Of a stretch of 44,383 bases of DNA, positions 7,547-16,880 are shown in pieces (position 1 is the first letter of the stretch; each line of letters opens with the position of its first letter). A model generated the notes under the pieces. The model made no database searches and had not been told where the DNA came from. It saw nothing but the letters and a program-made list of their open reading frames with translations. The stretch covers positions 1-44,383 of the forward strand of contig JAPLNL010000094.1 in the NCBI GenBank assembly GCA_026692905.1, given 5' to 3'. A program made the translations under genes and the position numbers. Source of the DNA: Planctomycetota bacterium. GTDB taxonomy: Bacteria; Planctomycetota; Planctomycetia; Pirellulales; Pirellulaceae.

Positions 7547-9013
7547 ATGAAACTTGGACTGCGGACTATTCTTTTTGCGCTATGTGGTTTTGCACCACTC
7601 GCCTCGTTTGCTGCGGATCCCAAGGAATCTGATTTCTATCGGATCACGACATTTAAGGCGCCAGCCGAAAGTGTCTTAGAGGCTGGTGCCTTTAACCTGA
7701 TGGCAGACGGCAGATTGGCCGTTGCAACACGGCGCGGCGAAATTTGGATGATCGAAAAGCCCTTTGCCGAAAACGTCGACGAAAAGCAGTTCAAGCGTTT
7801 TGCGCACGGCTTGCACGAACCGCTTGGGCTGGCAGAACGGGATGGCTGGTTGTACGCGACCCAACGAAGCGACGTCTCTCGACTTCGAGATAGTGATGGC
7901 GACGGCCTTGCAGATCAATTCGAAATCGTCGGCGATGGATGGGAGATTTGCGGAGACTACCATGAGTACGCTTTCGGTTCCAAGTTTGACAAAGACGGCA
8001 ATATTTGGGTTGCCAACTGCTTGACCGGTTCCTTCGGCAGCGATGTTCCGTACCGCGGCTGGTGTTTGCGAATCACTCCAGATGGAGAGACAGTACCGAC
8101 GACTTACGGTCTTCGTTCACCAGGTGGAATCGCGTTCAATGCGAAAGGTGACACCTTTTATACAGACAACCAAGGGCCATGGAACGGAACCTGTGGATTG
8201 AAGCAGCTTGTACCAGGCAAGTTTGTTGGCCACCCCGGTGGCAACAAATGGATCAAGGACGCGGAGCCGTTTAAGGGCATAACCCCCGTTTCACCGAAGA
8301 GCGATAGCCGAATCATGGTTGAGGCGAGCAAGCATCCTGACTTGGTGCCCCCCGCAGTTTTGTTTCCCTATGGCAAAATGGGGCAATCCGCCAGCGGCAT
8401 CGCTTGCGATACGACTGCGGGTAAATTTGGTCCATTTGAAGGTCAAATGTTTATCGGAGATCAAACGCACAGTACGATTATGCGAGTCGATTTGGAGATC
8501 GTTTCCGGACAGTACCAGGGGGCATGTTTTCCATTTCGAGCAGGTTTCCAATCGGGAGTCGTCGGTGTAGAAATGGCTCCGCAAGGCGGTTTGTTTGTTG
8601 GTGGCACGAGCCGTGGCTGGGGTTCGCGCGGCACACGCAACTTTGCCATCGAGCGTCTTGATTGGACAGGAGCCATGCCCTTCGAAATCAAGACTATGCG
8701 GATTCAACCCAATGGCTTTGTACTAAGCTTCACAAAGCCGGTCGATGCAAAAACCGCGAGCGATCTGACGAGTTATGATATCGAAACGTACACGTACATC
8801 TATCGAGAGCAATATGGGAGCCCTGAAGTCGATCAGACCAAGCCGACTATCAAGAACGCAAAAGTTACAAATGATGGAATGAGTGTTGAACTCACCATCG
8901 ATGGCTTGCAAATTGGGCACGTGCACGAACTGCATACCAAAGGTGTTCGAGCGAAGAGCGGCGAACCATTGTTGCACACCGACGCGTATTACACGCTGAA
9001 TTATAAGTTGTAA
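7547..9013 (+). CDS. Secreted beta-propeller protein (PVC-type membrane-bound dehydrogenase-like)
   Basis: A 488-residue exported protein. Residues 1-22 are a signal peptide (LRTILFALCGFAPLASFAAD). The body is a glucose/sorbosone-dehydrogenase-like six-bladed propeller: repeated blade motifs include GRLAVATRRGEIWMIE, GLHEPLGLAERDGWLYATQ, FGSKFDKDGNIWVANC and GLRSPGGIAFNAKGD. A calcium-loop-like sequence DSDGDGLADQFE is present at about 118-129. The last ~100 residues (from about LSFTKPVDAKTASDLTSYDI) look like a beta-sandwich domain. Large PVC proteins of this kind usually carry extra haem or NPCBM domains; here there is no CxxCH, so any redox role would need a partner. The substrate is unknown, probably carbohydrate. 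It starts 36 nt after the GYF gene. Confidence 0.82.
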   Translation: MKLGLRTILFALCGFAPLASFAADPKESDFYRITTFKAPAESVLEAGAFNLMADGRLAVATRRGEIWMIEKPFAENVDEKQFKRFAHGLHEPLGLAERDGWLYATQRSDVSRLRDSDGDGLADQFEIVGDGWEICGDYHEYAFGSKFDKDGNIWVANCLTGSFGSDVPYRGWCLRITPDGETVPTTYGLRSPGGIAFNAKGDTFYTDNQGPWNGTCGLKQLVPGKFVGHPGGNKWIKDAEPFKGITPVSPKSDSRIMVEASKHPDLVPPAVLFPYGKMGQSASGIACDTTAGKFGPFEGQMFIGDQTHSTIMRVDLEIVSGQYQGACFPFRAGFQSGVVGVEMAPQGGLFVGGTSRGWGSRGTRNFAIERLDWTGAMPFEIKTMRIQPNGFVLSFTKPVDAKTASDLTSYDIETYTYIYREQYGSPEVDQTKPTIKNAKVTNDGMSVELTIDGLQIGHVHELHTKGVRAKSGEPLLHTDAYYTLNYKL

Positions 9014-9143
9014 GCTGCAAGCATTAAGTATTAAGCTGTAAGTAAGCGATTCAGTCGATTTATGGTCCCATCCGGCAGGTCAACGACGTGAATCATTATG
9101 TAGCAAAACTCATCAAGAGTTTCGGACGTTTTGGCGATGCAAC

Positions 9144-9164
9144 CGAAAGTCTTGACGACTTTCG
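9144..9164. repeat. Short palindrome (CGAAAGTC-TTGAC-GACTTTCG)
   Basis: A perfect 8-bp inverted repeat with a 5-nt loop in the 276-bp gap between the convergent propeller and RND genes. There is no T-run, so it is not a clear terminator. It is probably one of the small dispersed palindromes of this genome. Confidence 0.7.
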
Positions 9165-9232
9165 CTACGCAAAAGCCTAGTTTCTGAAGCGAAAATACCT
9201 CACAGCGTTCTCGGCAGATATGCCCCACCGCG

Positions 9233-9254
9233 GGTCACTCTGCCGAGAGTGACC
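9233..9254. repeat. Hairpin repeat GGTCACTCT-GCCG-AGAGTGACC
   Basis: Perfect 9-bp arms around GCCG, between convergent genes. A second copy with 8-bp arms is at 16919-16939, and a decayed half (GGGTCACTCTTGGCC) lies near 1279-1293. Three related copies in 16 kb indicate a dispersed element. In this position it could also slow transcription from either side. Confidence 0.75.
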
Positions 9255-9289
9255 TTGCACTGCTTTAAACAGAATGACTGTGCTTTTCA

Positions 9290-12200
9290 TCAAACAGATG
9301 GGATTTGCTGACGATTCATCAACGACACGGCCGGGCTTGGCTTTGCAAGCTCCTTTTGCTCCGAGCCTCGCAAACGTCTTGAAATCCAAATGCTTAAGTC
9401 ATCCCACAACGAATACGAAACTGGGGTAGCCAGCAGACTCAGTAGCAACGACAACGCTTGTCCGCCGATGATCACTTTTGCCATGCTGGCTCGGGCACTT
9501 GCTCCTGGGCCCTGCCCCAGCGCGATAGGCACCATGGCTGCCATTAACATCACGGTCGTCATCAGGATCGGTCGCAAACGAGTGTAGTTCGCCTCCAAAA
9601 TCGCTTTGTCGCGTTCCATCCCTTCTCGCCGTAGTTCGTTGGTTTTATCCACTTGCAGAATACCGTTCTTCTTGACGATGCCAAAGAGCATGAACAAGCC
9701 GAACATGGCATACAGATCGAGCGGTGTTCGGAACAACAACAGCGAGAGCAGACCGAACGGGATCGTCACAGGCAATGCTGCCAAGATACTGATGGGGTGA
9801 ATCCAGCTTTCAAATTGGGCCGCCAGAATCAAATACATGAACGTCAGGCTCAAGACGAGAGCGACCATAAAGTAATAGGCGGTTTCCTCGAGCATGTCCG
9901 CTTGCCCACCAAACACAATCTGATATTCCGGCGGAAGATTCATATCGGCGACGCTCTTATTCGCAAACTGGACTGCTTCGTTGAGGGAGACTTCGTCGGG
10001 GTGTGCCATTAATGTCACGGTACGTTGTCGATTCAGTCGATCGATCTGACTTGGTCCTTGCTTCTCCTCCATTTTTGCGAGACTGCTCAGGAGGACTTGG
10101 CCAGCTGTGGGCGACGGAATGGCAAGCGATTGCACTTCCCTAGAGCCGGCGCGGTATTGTTTTTCCGCACGCAACCAAACATCATACTGCTCTGTTCCCT
10201 CGCGGAAGCTGGAGACAATTTGACCGCCGACCAAAACGCTGAGCGTGTTGGCAATCATCTGGACGGGAATCCCAAGGTCCATGGCACGCTCTCGGTCGAT
10301 GTTAACCTGGATCTCCGGCTTGCGCATCGAAAGGGTAGAATCGATATCGACCAGCCCCTTGAGCTGCCTAAGTTTTCCTTTCAGGGTGTCCGCATAGGTC
10401 GCAAGCTGTTCAACCTCGGGGCCTTGCAAACTGATTTGAAAGATCCGACTATCACCGTTCGGCCCGCCACCTAGCGCCGACACATCCGACACGGAGGTCC
10501 TTAAGTCAGGGTATTCTTGCAAAATCAGCCTCGCGCGCCGCATTAAATCAAACTGAGTGAATTTGCGTTCCTCCAGTTCGATCAATCGCAGATAGATCGA
10601 GCCACGAGTCACATCCCCTTGCCCTTTGGCTGTGCCCGACTGCCCGATGGAAGTAAATCGATGGACTACGCCAGGAAGCTTGGCCAGTCGATTCTCAATT
10701 TCGGTCACAATCTGATTGGTTCGATCGAGTGTGTAGCCCTCGGGCGTGATGAAGCCAACTTGAAACTCTCTTTGATCATCTCGCGGTACGAGATTGACAC
10801 CTAAGTTCATTGCAATGGGAACCGTCGATATCACAATCAGGACACATACGCCGATGGTCATCCAGCGATGGCGAAGTGACCAGCGCAAGCATGCGCCGTA
10901 GAACCGCTCTACGACGATGTACACCCAACCCGACTTGGAGCCGGAATGTCCATCTTCTTTCTTTTCCAACTTAAGGAATCGGGAGCAAAGCATGGGAGTC
11001 AAGGTAAAGGATACAAATAGACTCATCAGAATTGAAAACGCGACCGTCAGTCCGAAGCTACTAAAGAAACGCCCGACCATCCCACCCATAAACGCGACTG
11101 GCACAAAAATAACGACTAGCGACAAACTGGTTGCAAGCACCGCCAAAGCAATTTCTTTGGTGCCGATGCTCGAAGCAGTCATCGCGTCCAAGCCGTTCTC
11201 TTCCATGTGCCGAAAGATGTTCTCGTGGACCACCACCGCGTCATCGATCACAATCCCAATCGCAAGAATGAGCCCCAGCATGGTGATGTTGTTGAGCGTA
11301 AACCCCATGTACTGCATGAATAGAAACGTGGGGATAATCGATGTCGGGATAGCCAGGGTCGCGATCACGGTCGTTCGCCAATCGCGAATGAACAACAGGA
11401 TGGTAATACCGACAAGAACTGCAGCCAGCATCAAGTGAAAGCGCACTTCGTCCATCGAAACGCGAATGAAGCGAGATTGATCTTGGGTTATTTCAACTTT
11501 AACGTCGTTGGGCAACGCTTTGCGAATGCGTTCGAGTCGTTCTTGAACGGCGTCAGATATCGCGACCGTATTGGTGCCGGATTGTTTTTGGACAAACAAA
11601 CTGACGGCGTTTTGGCCGTCGAGGCGACTCATGCCGCGCGGCTCTTCGATCGAGTCCTCTGCCAGTCCGATGTCCCGGATGCGAATAGGATATTCATTCC
11701 GATTGGCCACGATCAAGTCATTGAATTTGTCGGCCGTTGTGATTCGTCCCAGCGTTCGCAAAACCATTTCGCGTTGGCCCTGATCGACAATTCCGCCAGG
11801 GACCTCAAGATTTTGACTGACGAGCGACTGTCGAACCTCTTCGATCGAAACGGAATACGCTTTCAGCTTGTCCGTATCGATTCGAACATTTACTGCTCGG
11901 CTGCGACCACCTGCCATAAAGACATTTCCGACTCCTGGAACCGTTTGCAATAGTTCTTGGATTTGGTGTTTGGCGATTTCGGTGACTTCACGAATGTCTC
12001 GGTTGCCTGATACACCAATCGTGATAATCGGAGCTGCATCAAGGTCAAATTTGTTCACCAAGGGTGTTTCCATTCCCTCGGGGAGTTGCCGAATCACCGA
12101 CGAGATTTTGTCACGGGCTTCTTGTGCCCCAACGTCGCCATTTTTTTGAAGAACAAATCGGATGACGACTATTGCTGTCCCTTCGCGCGTCGTGGATCGA

Positions 12201-12439
12201 AGCTCGTCAATTCCGGAAATCGTATTGAGGGCTTCTTCGAGCGGTTTGGTGACGGCGCTCTCCATCTCCTCGGCACTCGCGCCAGGTAACGCGGCGGATA
12301 CCGAGATCACCGGGAAGTCCACTTTGGGGAACAAGTCGACGCCCATTTCAAAGTAGGAAACGATTCCGAGCACAACGGGAATCGCTACCAAGACCCAGGT
12401 GAAAACGGGGCGACGAATGCATATGTCAGAAAAGTTCAT
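9290..12439 (-). CDS. RND efflux transporter permease (HAE1/AcrB-like)
   Basis: A 1049-residue inner-membrane pump of the hydrophobe/amphiphile efflux RND family, exporting lipophilic compounds by proton exchange. The start (MNFSDICIRRPVFTWVLVAI) is typical. The first TM segment is followed by a ~300-residue porter loop, TM2-6 with the proton-relay pair in GIVIDDAVVVHENIFRHMEE (about 400-420), a second porter loop, and TM8-12 (PISILAALPVTIPFGLL). The length equals the usual 1,030-1,060 residues, so the gene is intact. It overlaps the adaptor gene by 4 nt (ATGA, 12436-12439), so translation is coupled. No outer-membrane factor gene is present here, so a TolC-like partner must be elsewhere. Control is probably by the MarR protein at 13954. 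Confidence 0.97.
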   Translation of the reverse strand: MNFSDICIRRPVFTWVLVAIPVVLGIVSYFEMGVDLFPKVDFPVISVSAALPGASAEEMESAVTKPLEEALNTISGIDELRSTTREGTAIVVIRFVLQKNGDVGAQEARDKISSVIRQLPEGMETPLVNKFDLDAAPIITIGVSGNRDIREVTEIAKHQIQELLQTVPGVGNVFMAGGRSRAVNVRIDTDKLKAYSVSIEEVRQSLVSQNLEVPGGIVDQGQREMVLRTLGRITTADKFNDLIVANRNEYPIRIRDIGLAEDSIEEPRGMSRLDGQNAVSLFVQKQSGTNTVAISDAVQERLERIRKALPNDVKVEITQDQSRFIRVSMDEVRFHLMLAAVLVGITILLFIRDWRTTVIATLAIPTSIIPTFLFMQYMGFTLNNITMLGLILAIGIVIDDAVVVHENIFRHMEENGLDAMTASSIGTKEIALAVLATSLSLVVIFVPVAFMGGMVGRFFSSFGLTVAFSILMSLFVSFTLTPMLCSRFLKLEKKEDGHSGSKSGWVYIVVERFYGACLRWSLRHRWMTIGVCVLIVISTVPIAMNLGVNLVPRDDQREFQVGFITPEGYTLDRTNQIVTEIENRLAKLPGVVHRFTSIGQSGTAKGQGDVTRGSIYLRLIELEERKFTQFDLMRRARLILQEYPDLRTSVSDVSALGGGPNGDSRIFQISLQGPEVEQLATYADTLKGKLRQLKGLVDIDSTLSMRKPEIQVNIDRERAMDLGIPVQMIANTLSVLVGGQIVSSFREGTEQYDVWLRAEKQYRAGSREVQSLAIPSPTAGQVLLSSLAKMEEKQGPSQIDRLNRQRTVTLMAHPDEVSLNEAVQFANKSVADMNLPPEYQIVFGGQADMLEETAYYFMVALVLSLTFMYLILAAQFESWIHPISILAALPVTIPFGLLSLLLFRTPLDLYAMFGLFMLFGIVKKNGILQVDKTNELRREGMERDKAILEANYTRLRPILMTTVMLMAAMVPIALGQGPGASARASMAKVIIGGQALSLLLSLLATPVSYSLWDDLSIWISRRLRGSEQKELAKPSPAVSLMNRQQIPSV

Positions 12440-13896
12440 CTTGAACCCACTTCCGCCGGCGATAAAGTTGCCGTTTCGGACTCTTTTGAGTTTGAGCGGA
12501 GGGAAATAGAGCTTCCTTCGGACAGCAATTTCTGCCCGCTCGTCACCACGGAGCCATTTGCAGGTAAGGCTGGTTCAACGATTTCAACCCACTCATCGGT
12601 CTGTTCGCCTAACTTTACTTTGAATTCTTTTGCGATGCCATTTTCGTTCAAGAAGACTTTATTGAGACCAGCAAACGAATAGAGACCATGGATTGGGATC
12701 GTCGTCGCTTTGGTATCGTTGCCGATGAGAATCTTGGCTTTCGCGAAGCCTCCTGGTTTGAGAAAGCCATCTTGGTTTGGGACATTGACTTCAACCACAA
12801 AGGTTCGCGTAGTTCGGTCGATCGAGGGAGCGATTCGTTCGATCGTTCCAATGCTCGCCTTTTGCGATGCACCCGTTACCAAATCAACAGTTTGCCCTAC
12901 CATCACTTGCCTTGAGTAGGCTTCTGGAATGGACAAACGCAGCTTGAGCGTTTTGCCCAGAACGAGTTTGAAGACCTCGGTGCCCGGTCGCACTAACGTT
13001 CCTTCGGATACCAGTCGTTCAGAGACGGTATAAAAATGATCGGCGGGATTGGACAAAACCGTTGGCAAAGGAGCACGAATCGAAATATCGTTGATACGTT
13101 GGTCCGCAATCGCGAGTTCGGCATTACGAAGGCGTGCTGTGGCAGCCGCAGAGTTGGCCATGAGCAATTGATTTTGCCATTCCGATTGCTGGACCAATAC
13201 ATCCGACTTCGCTTGCTCCCAGTCTTCTGCGGAAACCGAATTCGAAGCTTTGAGCGGTGTCATGCGAGTCAATCGCGATTGAGCCAATTCGAATCGCAAT
13301 CTTGCGGAAACTACGGTCGGTAATTGCTGAAGATCCTCGGATTCGTCGGGAACCGATTTAAAGCCCCATTTGGCAAGTTCCGTTTGCACGTGGCGGTTGG
13401 CTTGTTCGTAGGCAAGCTTGGCGTCGGTGGGATCGAGTTCGAGCAAGAGTTCGCCAGGATTGACGACGCTGGACAAGTCGTGATGGATTCTAAGAACTCG
13501 GCCTTCTTGCTTGGAGCTCAAGGTGATTTCTTCGAACCCGTTGAGCGTTCCAACAGCTTCAACATAGCGTTGGACATCGCGATAAACGATCGGTTCGGTA
13601 GTCACCACGATCGCGTCGTCTTTCAGCAGGAGGTCAGACTGGGGAAGCGACATGCGTTCATGCTGGTTCGCTTGATTGTTTGCAAACCACCATCCGCCGC
13701 CAAAGGCTGCGATCAGCAATAGGAGCATTGTCGCCCAGGTCATGATGGACCCGCTTGTCTTCACGCTGTCTTTGGAAGCCAAGTCTTTGGAAGCCAATGG
13801 AGCAGTCGGCGAAAGCGGCTGCTTATCCAGTTGTTTGGTTGGAGTGACGACTGTCGTCTCAACAGCCGGGTCGCGTTCTAGTAGATTCGAAGTCAT
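12436..13896 (-). CDS. RND efflux periplasmic adaptor (membrane-fusion protein)
   Basis: A 486-residue HlyD/AcrA-type adaptor linking the RND pump to an outer-membrane channel. A Thr/Pro-rich cytosolic tail of ~50 residues precedes one membrane anchor (MTWATMLLLLIAAFGGGWWF, about 52-71). Next are the barrel-sandwich half-motifs (GTLNGFEEITLSSKQEGRVLRI; ISIRAPLPTVLSNPADHFYTV) flanking an alpha-hairpin, and a beta-barrel domain (LKLRLSIPEAYSRQVMVGQTVDLVT; TFVVEVNVPNQDGFLKPGGFAKAKI). There is no lipobox, so it is anchored by the TM segment. It is the middle gene of marR-adaptor-pump: 57 bp after the regulator, 4-nt overlap with the pump. The Shine-Dalgarno sequence is weak (AAGAG). Confidence 0.95.
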   Translation of the reverse strand: MTSNLLERDPAVETTVVTPTKQLDKQPLSPTAPLASKDLASKDSVKTSGSIMTWATMLLLLIAAFGGGWWFANNQANQHERMSLPQSDLLLKDDAIVVTTEPIVYRDVQRYVEAVGTLNGFEEITLSSKQEGRVLRIHHDLSSVVNPGELLLELDPTDAKLAYEQANRHVQTELAKWGFKSVPDESEDLQQLPTVVSARLRFELAQSRLTRMTPLKASNSVSAEDWEQAKSDVLVQQSEWQNQLLMANSAAATARLRNAELAIADQRINDISIRAPLPTVLSNPADHFYTVSERLVSEGTLVRPGTEVFKLVLGKTLKLRLSIPEAYSRQVMVGQTVDLVTGASQKASIGTIERIAPSIDRTTRTFVVEVNVPNQDGFLKPGGFAKAKILIGNDTKATTIPIHGLYSFAGLNKVFLNENGIAKEFKVKLGEQTDEWVEIVEPALPANGSVVTSGQKLLSEGSSISLRSNSKESETATLSPAEVGSR

Positions 13897-13953
13897 TTTT
13901 TACTCTTCATTAAGTCGATTTTGTTGTGCGATGGGGAACAGCGACGGTCAAGT

Positions 13954-14475
13954 CTAGGATTCCACAGGCACGATGTGGTTTGCGTTCTTGGGGGGCTTGA
14001 GCGAATGGCTAGGGGAGAGTGCAAACTGTTCGACTTGCTTCCAGCCTTCACGAGAAATTTTGCGAAACAGAACCAAGAGAATTTGCTGCTCTTCCTCGGT
14101 CAAGGCAGCCAGCAATGCGCGATGAAACTGAAACTTGGCAAAGGTGGCGGACTCGAAAACCCGTTTGCCTTCTTCGGTTAGTGCCACGTGGACGACGCGC
14201 CGATCCACTTCCGAGCGAGTTCGATGAGCCAATCCTTTGTGCTCTAAGTTGTCCATGAGGGTGGTCATCGAGTTGACCGCAAGCCCCAGGTGTTCGGCGA
14301 CCGAGCGCATCATTTGAGGGCCGGATTCGCCCAAATACTCGACCACGCGGAGGTCCTGGTGACCGAGATTCGCTTGAGGGCCACAGGCCGCGACCTCGTG
14401 AAGATGCATGAATTGCTTGAGAATATCGCGAACAATTAGTCCGAAGTCGTTCGCTCTTTCATCCAAATCGCTCAA
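13954..14475 (-). CDS. MarR-family transcriptional regulator of the RND operon
   Basis: A winged-helix repressor of about 173 residues. The DNA-binding core is visible: GHQDLRVVEYLGESGPQMMRSVAEHLGLAVNSMTTLMDNLEHKGLAHRTRSEVDRRVVHVALTEEGKRV in segments, containing the recognition helix and the wing (RSEVDRRVVHVALT). The frame extends upstream to a TTG at 14517, but those codons run through the operator palindrome. I prefer the TTG at 14475, preceded by GAGGTG 7 nt upstream. As first gene of the efflux operon, beside a palindrome over its own promoter, it most likely represses itself and the pump and is released by a small-molecule ligand. The ligand is unknown. Confidence 0.9.
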   Translation of the reverse strand: MSDLDERANDFGLIVRDILKQFMHLHEVAACGPQANLGHQDLRVVEYLGESGPQMMRSVAEHLGLAVNSMTTLMDNLEHKGLAHRTRSEVDRRVVHVALTEEGKRVFESATFAKFQFHRALLAALTEEEQQILLVLFRKISREGWKQVEQFALSPSHSLKPPKNANHIVPVES

Positions 14476-14490
14476 TGTACTACACCTCGA

Positions 14491-14545
14491 GAATAGTTCG
14501 ATCACGGAACTATTCAAGAATAGTATAGTTCTTTCGTGAAGTCAA
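14491..14545 (-). promoter_or_regulatory. Promoter and MarR-type operator of the efflux operon
   Basis: Read on the minus strand: -35 TTGACT (14540-14545), a 17-bp spacer, -10 TATTCT (14517-14522). Immediately downstream is a perfect 9-bp inverted repeat GAATAGTTC-N7-GAACTATTC (14491-14515), covering the expected transcription start near 14510. A weaker palindrome (AAGAATAGTATAGTTCTT) overlaps the -10. This arrangement fits direct repression by the adjacent MarR protein. The sigma-70-like match is visual only. Confidence 0.75.
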
Positions 14546-14620
14546 TCTCGATTTTTGGGTGAGGAATATGCTAGACTCCGTCTGTTCACGGCTTAGTTAG
14601 ACTCAGTCCGATGGAAGTTG

Positions 14621-14687
14621 GTGGCAGAAAGATCGAACGCAGAAAAATAGTTGCAAATGATCTTTCTGCGTTCGATTTTTCTGCCAC
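14621..14687. repeat. Long inverted repeat with 28-bp arms
   Basis: The arms 14621-14648 and 14660-14687 match in 26 of 28 positions around an 11-nt loop. Each arm contains two copies of GCAGAAARAT separated by CGAAC. The two mismatches swap the G/A at the variable site, so the arms are mirrored versions of each other. It lies between the divergent MarR and LRR genes, upstream of the LRR start. It is probably a dispersed element; a strong cruciform is possible. Confidence 0.85.
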
Positions 14688-14726
14688 AGCCATTATGAAT
14701 CGCAAAGCCATTATGGAGGATAGCCT

Positions 14727-16880
14727 GTGTCTGCTTTGGCAAAAACACATGTACGTGGCAGTATGCTCCCACTCATCGCGATGGTGGTTTTGTTTCTCGC
14801 TGGTGATGTGATTGCATTGTACTATGCAGTGCGGCAGGGATGGATGCAGTTCATCGCGCTCGGATTCCTGCAGGCTCAAGCAGGCCTTTTTTGCATTCTT
14901 GGCGGAGCCGTTGGACGCTCTTGGATTTCGAGTTTCCTTCAGACCACGATCTTGTCGGTTGTTTCGGGGCTGCTGTTTGCCTCTACGATGCTTCTCTCGG
15001 AAGATGCTCCGGTGGCGGATTGGCTGTTGTTGTCATGCGGGCTACTGCCGCCCGTACTTTTCTGCGGTTGCGCGCCACTTCTTCTGATGCGGACATTGTA
15101 TGGTGGCCATCTAAGTCGACGGACGACGGACCTTGAGGGACCTTATTCGCTTCGCATGGGAGATTTTTTTCTTGCAATGACGGTTATTGCATCGCTGTTA
15201 GCCGTCGCGAACACGGTTATTGGTATTGAAAGCTACAACTTACATGATGTCACAGATACATTAGCCATGGCGGCGTTGCTAGCGGTGGTGGCTTCCACTG
15301 TTGCGGTTTTACCAGTAAGCATCTTCTATTTTAAGAGCACCACACGACGGGGCCGAATTCTGGTCTTGTTTCTGTTCGCGATTCTGGGATTAGCTGCCTC
15401 GGGAGGCTTCTTGATAGGGAGCGGGTTGTGGAGCGGAGGAGACCTTTGGATCGCCATTGAACGCTCTGGGCAAACGATGCTGCATCTAGCAACATCGACC
15501 GTTTTGTTTTCGCTGGGGCTGATTGTCCTATATGCAACTGGGTATCGCTGGCGCACCATCGCAAAAATGAGCGAACCAAACGAAGTCACCGATCCGCTCG
15601 AAAACCCGAGCACTGCTCCGAAGCCAAGCGGCTATCGACTGCCAAACCGCATAGCCGCTGCGTGCATTGTCGTTGCATCGATTGCACTAACCATCTCGGT
15701 TTCGTATTTGAAGCAAGAGCGATTGAGACAAGACGAGGCGATTACGAAACTCAACTCCAATTTCGTAGTCGAAGGTGGATTCGTCGTGCGGGAAGGCTAC
15801 GAGGTGTTTGCCCTTCAAGCCCCACAAAATGCGGACTGCTCAACTCTGGATCTGAGACAGTACCGCGGGCTTACATCGCTTTCGTTAGCCAGGTCAAAAA
15901 TCACAGATGCCACTTTGAAATCGATAAGCAAGAAAATGGCCTTGCGCTACGTTGACTTAAGCCAAACGTCGATCAACGATTCGAATGTCAAGCACCTTTT
16001 CAGTCGGCGTGTTCTCACGAAATTGTCGTTGGCGGGAACGCAACTTACGATCAAGGGTATCAACGAAGCTATTGCAAGTTGCCCTTCGTTTGCTCTCGAT
16101 CTTGGAGAGCTCGATTTGGATGATGAAGCGATGAGCCAAATCAAACTAAAAAATCAAAGAGGCTTGATTCTACAAGGCAATCCAATCACGGACAAATCGC
16201 TTGAGCCTCTCACCTCTCTACAATACCTCGATTTGAGCAATACGAAATGCACTGGTTCAGCGCTTGAGAATTTGACTCAAATCTTTACGCTAAAATTAGA
16301 CGGGACTTTAGTTGACGATTCAGTGATCGCGAAACTTTTGTCCGCCAATACCGTTCTGAAACGTTTGTCGATTCGCAATACGCGTGTCACGGACGCAACA
16401 TTAAAAGCTCTTGCGCAACACGTAAGCTTGACAGGCTTGGAGATTGGAGATGGAGAGATCACCGCCGAAGGTCTTATCGCGACGGGTTACGCACCTGCGG
16501 ATCGACTTGCTTTAAACTCACGCAAATTCAATGGCTCCGTGTTCGCGAATTGGAGGCCAGGCATACGCTGTTTAGACATGAGTGATTCTGGACTTAGCGA
16601 CGCTGACCTCCATCATTTGGGAAACATCATTGGCTTGCAGGAATTGTCCTTGGCCCATTGTGACGTCAGTGACGAGTCGTTAGCGAAACTGGAGACGCTG
16701 AACCTTTTGAAGCTGGATCTAACCGGGACCAAGGTTACAGCGACGGCCGTCGAAAAGCGCTTCCAGGGCTCGCCGGTCGTTCATCTATCCCCTGCACAAT
16801 GCAGCCAAGAAGAGATCGCCCAATCGAATACGAGGGGAGGTTTGCAAATTGGAGTTCGCTTCGACTTAGAGCGGTACTGA
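14727..16880 (+). CDS. Multi-pass membrane protein with C-terminal leucine-rich repeats
   Basis: A 717-residue protein. The first ~290 residues contain about seven or eight hydrophobic segments (LPLIAMVVLFLAGDVIALYY, later VVASTVAVLPVSIFYF). A further TM (IAAACIVVASIALTISVSYL) lies at about 308-328. The remainder is a leucine-rich-repeat domain with repeats such as LTSLSLARSKITDATLKSI, LRYVDLSQTSINDSNVKHL and LLKLDLTGTKVTATAVEKR, the cysteine-poor planctomycete LRR type that also occurs in their secreted proteins. The LRR part is presumably periplasmic and binds an unknown partner. The start is GTG, with GGAGG 7 nt upstream (14715-14719). No operon partner: repeats lie on both sides. Confidence 0.85.
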   Translation: MSALAKTHVRGSMLPLIAMVVLFLAGDVIALYYAVRQGWMQFIALGFLQAQAGLFCILGGAVGRSWISSFLQTTILSVVSGLLFASTMLLSEDAPVADWLLLSCGLLPPVLFCGCAPLLLMRTLYGGHLSRRTTDLEGPYSLRMGDFFLAMTVIASLLAVANTVIGIESYNLHDVTDTLAMAALLAVVASTVAVLPVSIFYFKSTTRRGRILVLFLFAILGLAASGGFLIGSGLWSGGDLWIAIERSGQTMLHLATSTVLFSLGLIVLYATGYRWRTIAKMSEPNEVTDPLENPSTAPKPSGYRLPNRIAAACIVVASIALTISVSYLKQERLRQDEAITKLNSNFVVEGGFVVREGYEVFALQAPQNADCSTLDLRQYRGLTSLSLARSKITDATLKSISKKMALRYVDLSQTSINDSNVKHLFSRRVLTKLSLAGTQLTIKGINEAIASCPSFALDLGELDLDDEAMSQIKLKNQRGLILQGNPITDKSLEPLTSLQYLDLSNTKCTGSALENLTQIFTLKLDGTLVDDSVIAKLLSANTVLKRLSIRNTRVTDATLKALAQHVSLTGLEIGDGEITAEGLIATGYAPADRLALNSRKFNGSVFANWRPGIRCLDMSDSGLSDADLHHLGNIIGLQELSLAHCDVSDESLAKLETLNLLKLDLTGTKVTATAVEKRFQGSPVVHLSPAQCSQEEIAQSNTRGGLQIGVRFDLERY

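Noticed and set aside
9653-11953. Several plus-strand frames of 100-170 codons within the RND gene
   Set aside because: All are antisense shadows of a conserved, full-length RND permease; none has a domain or ribosome site.
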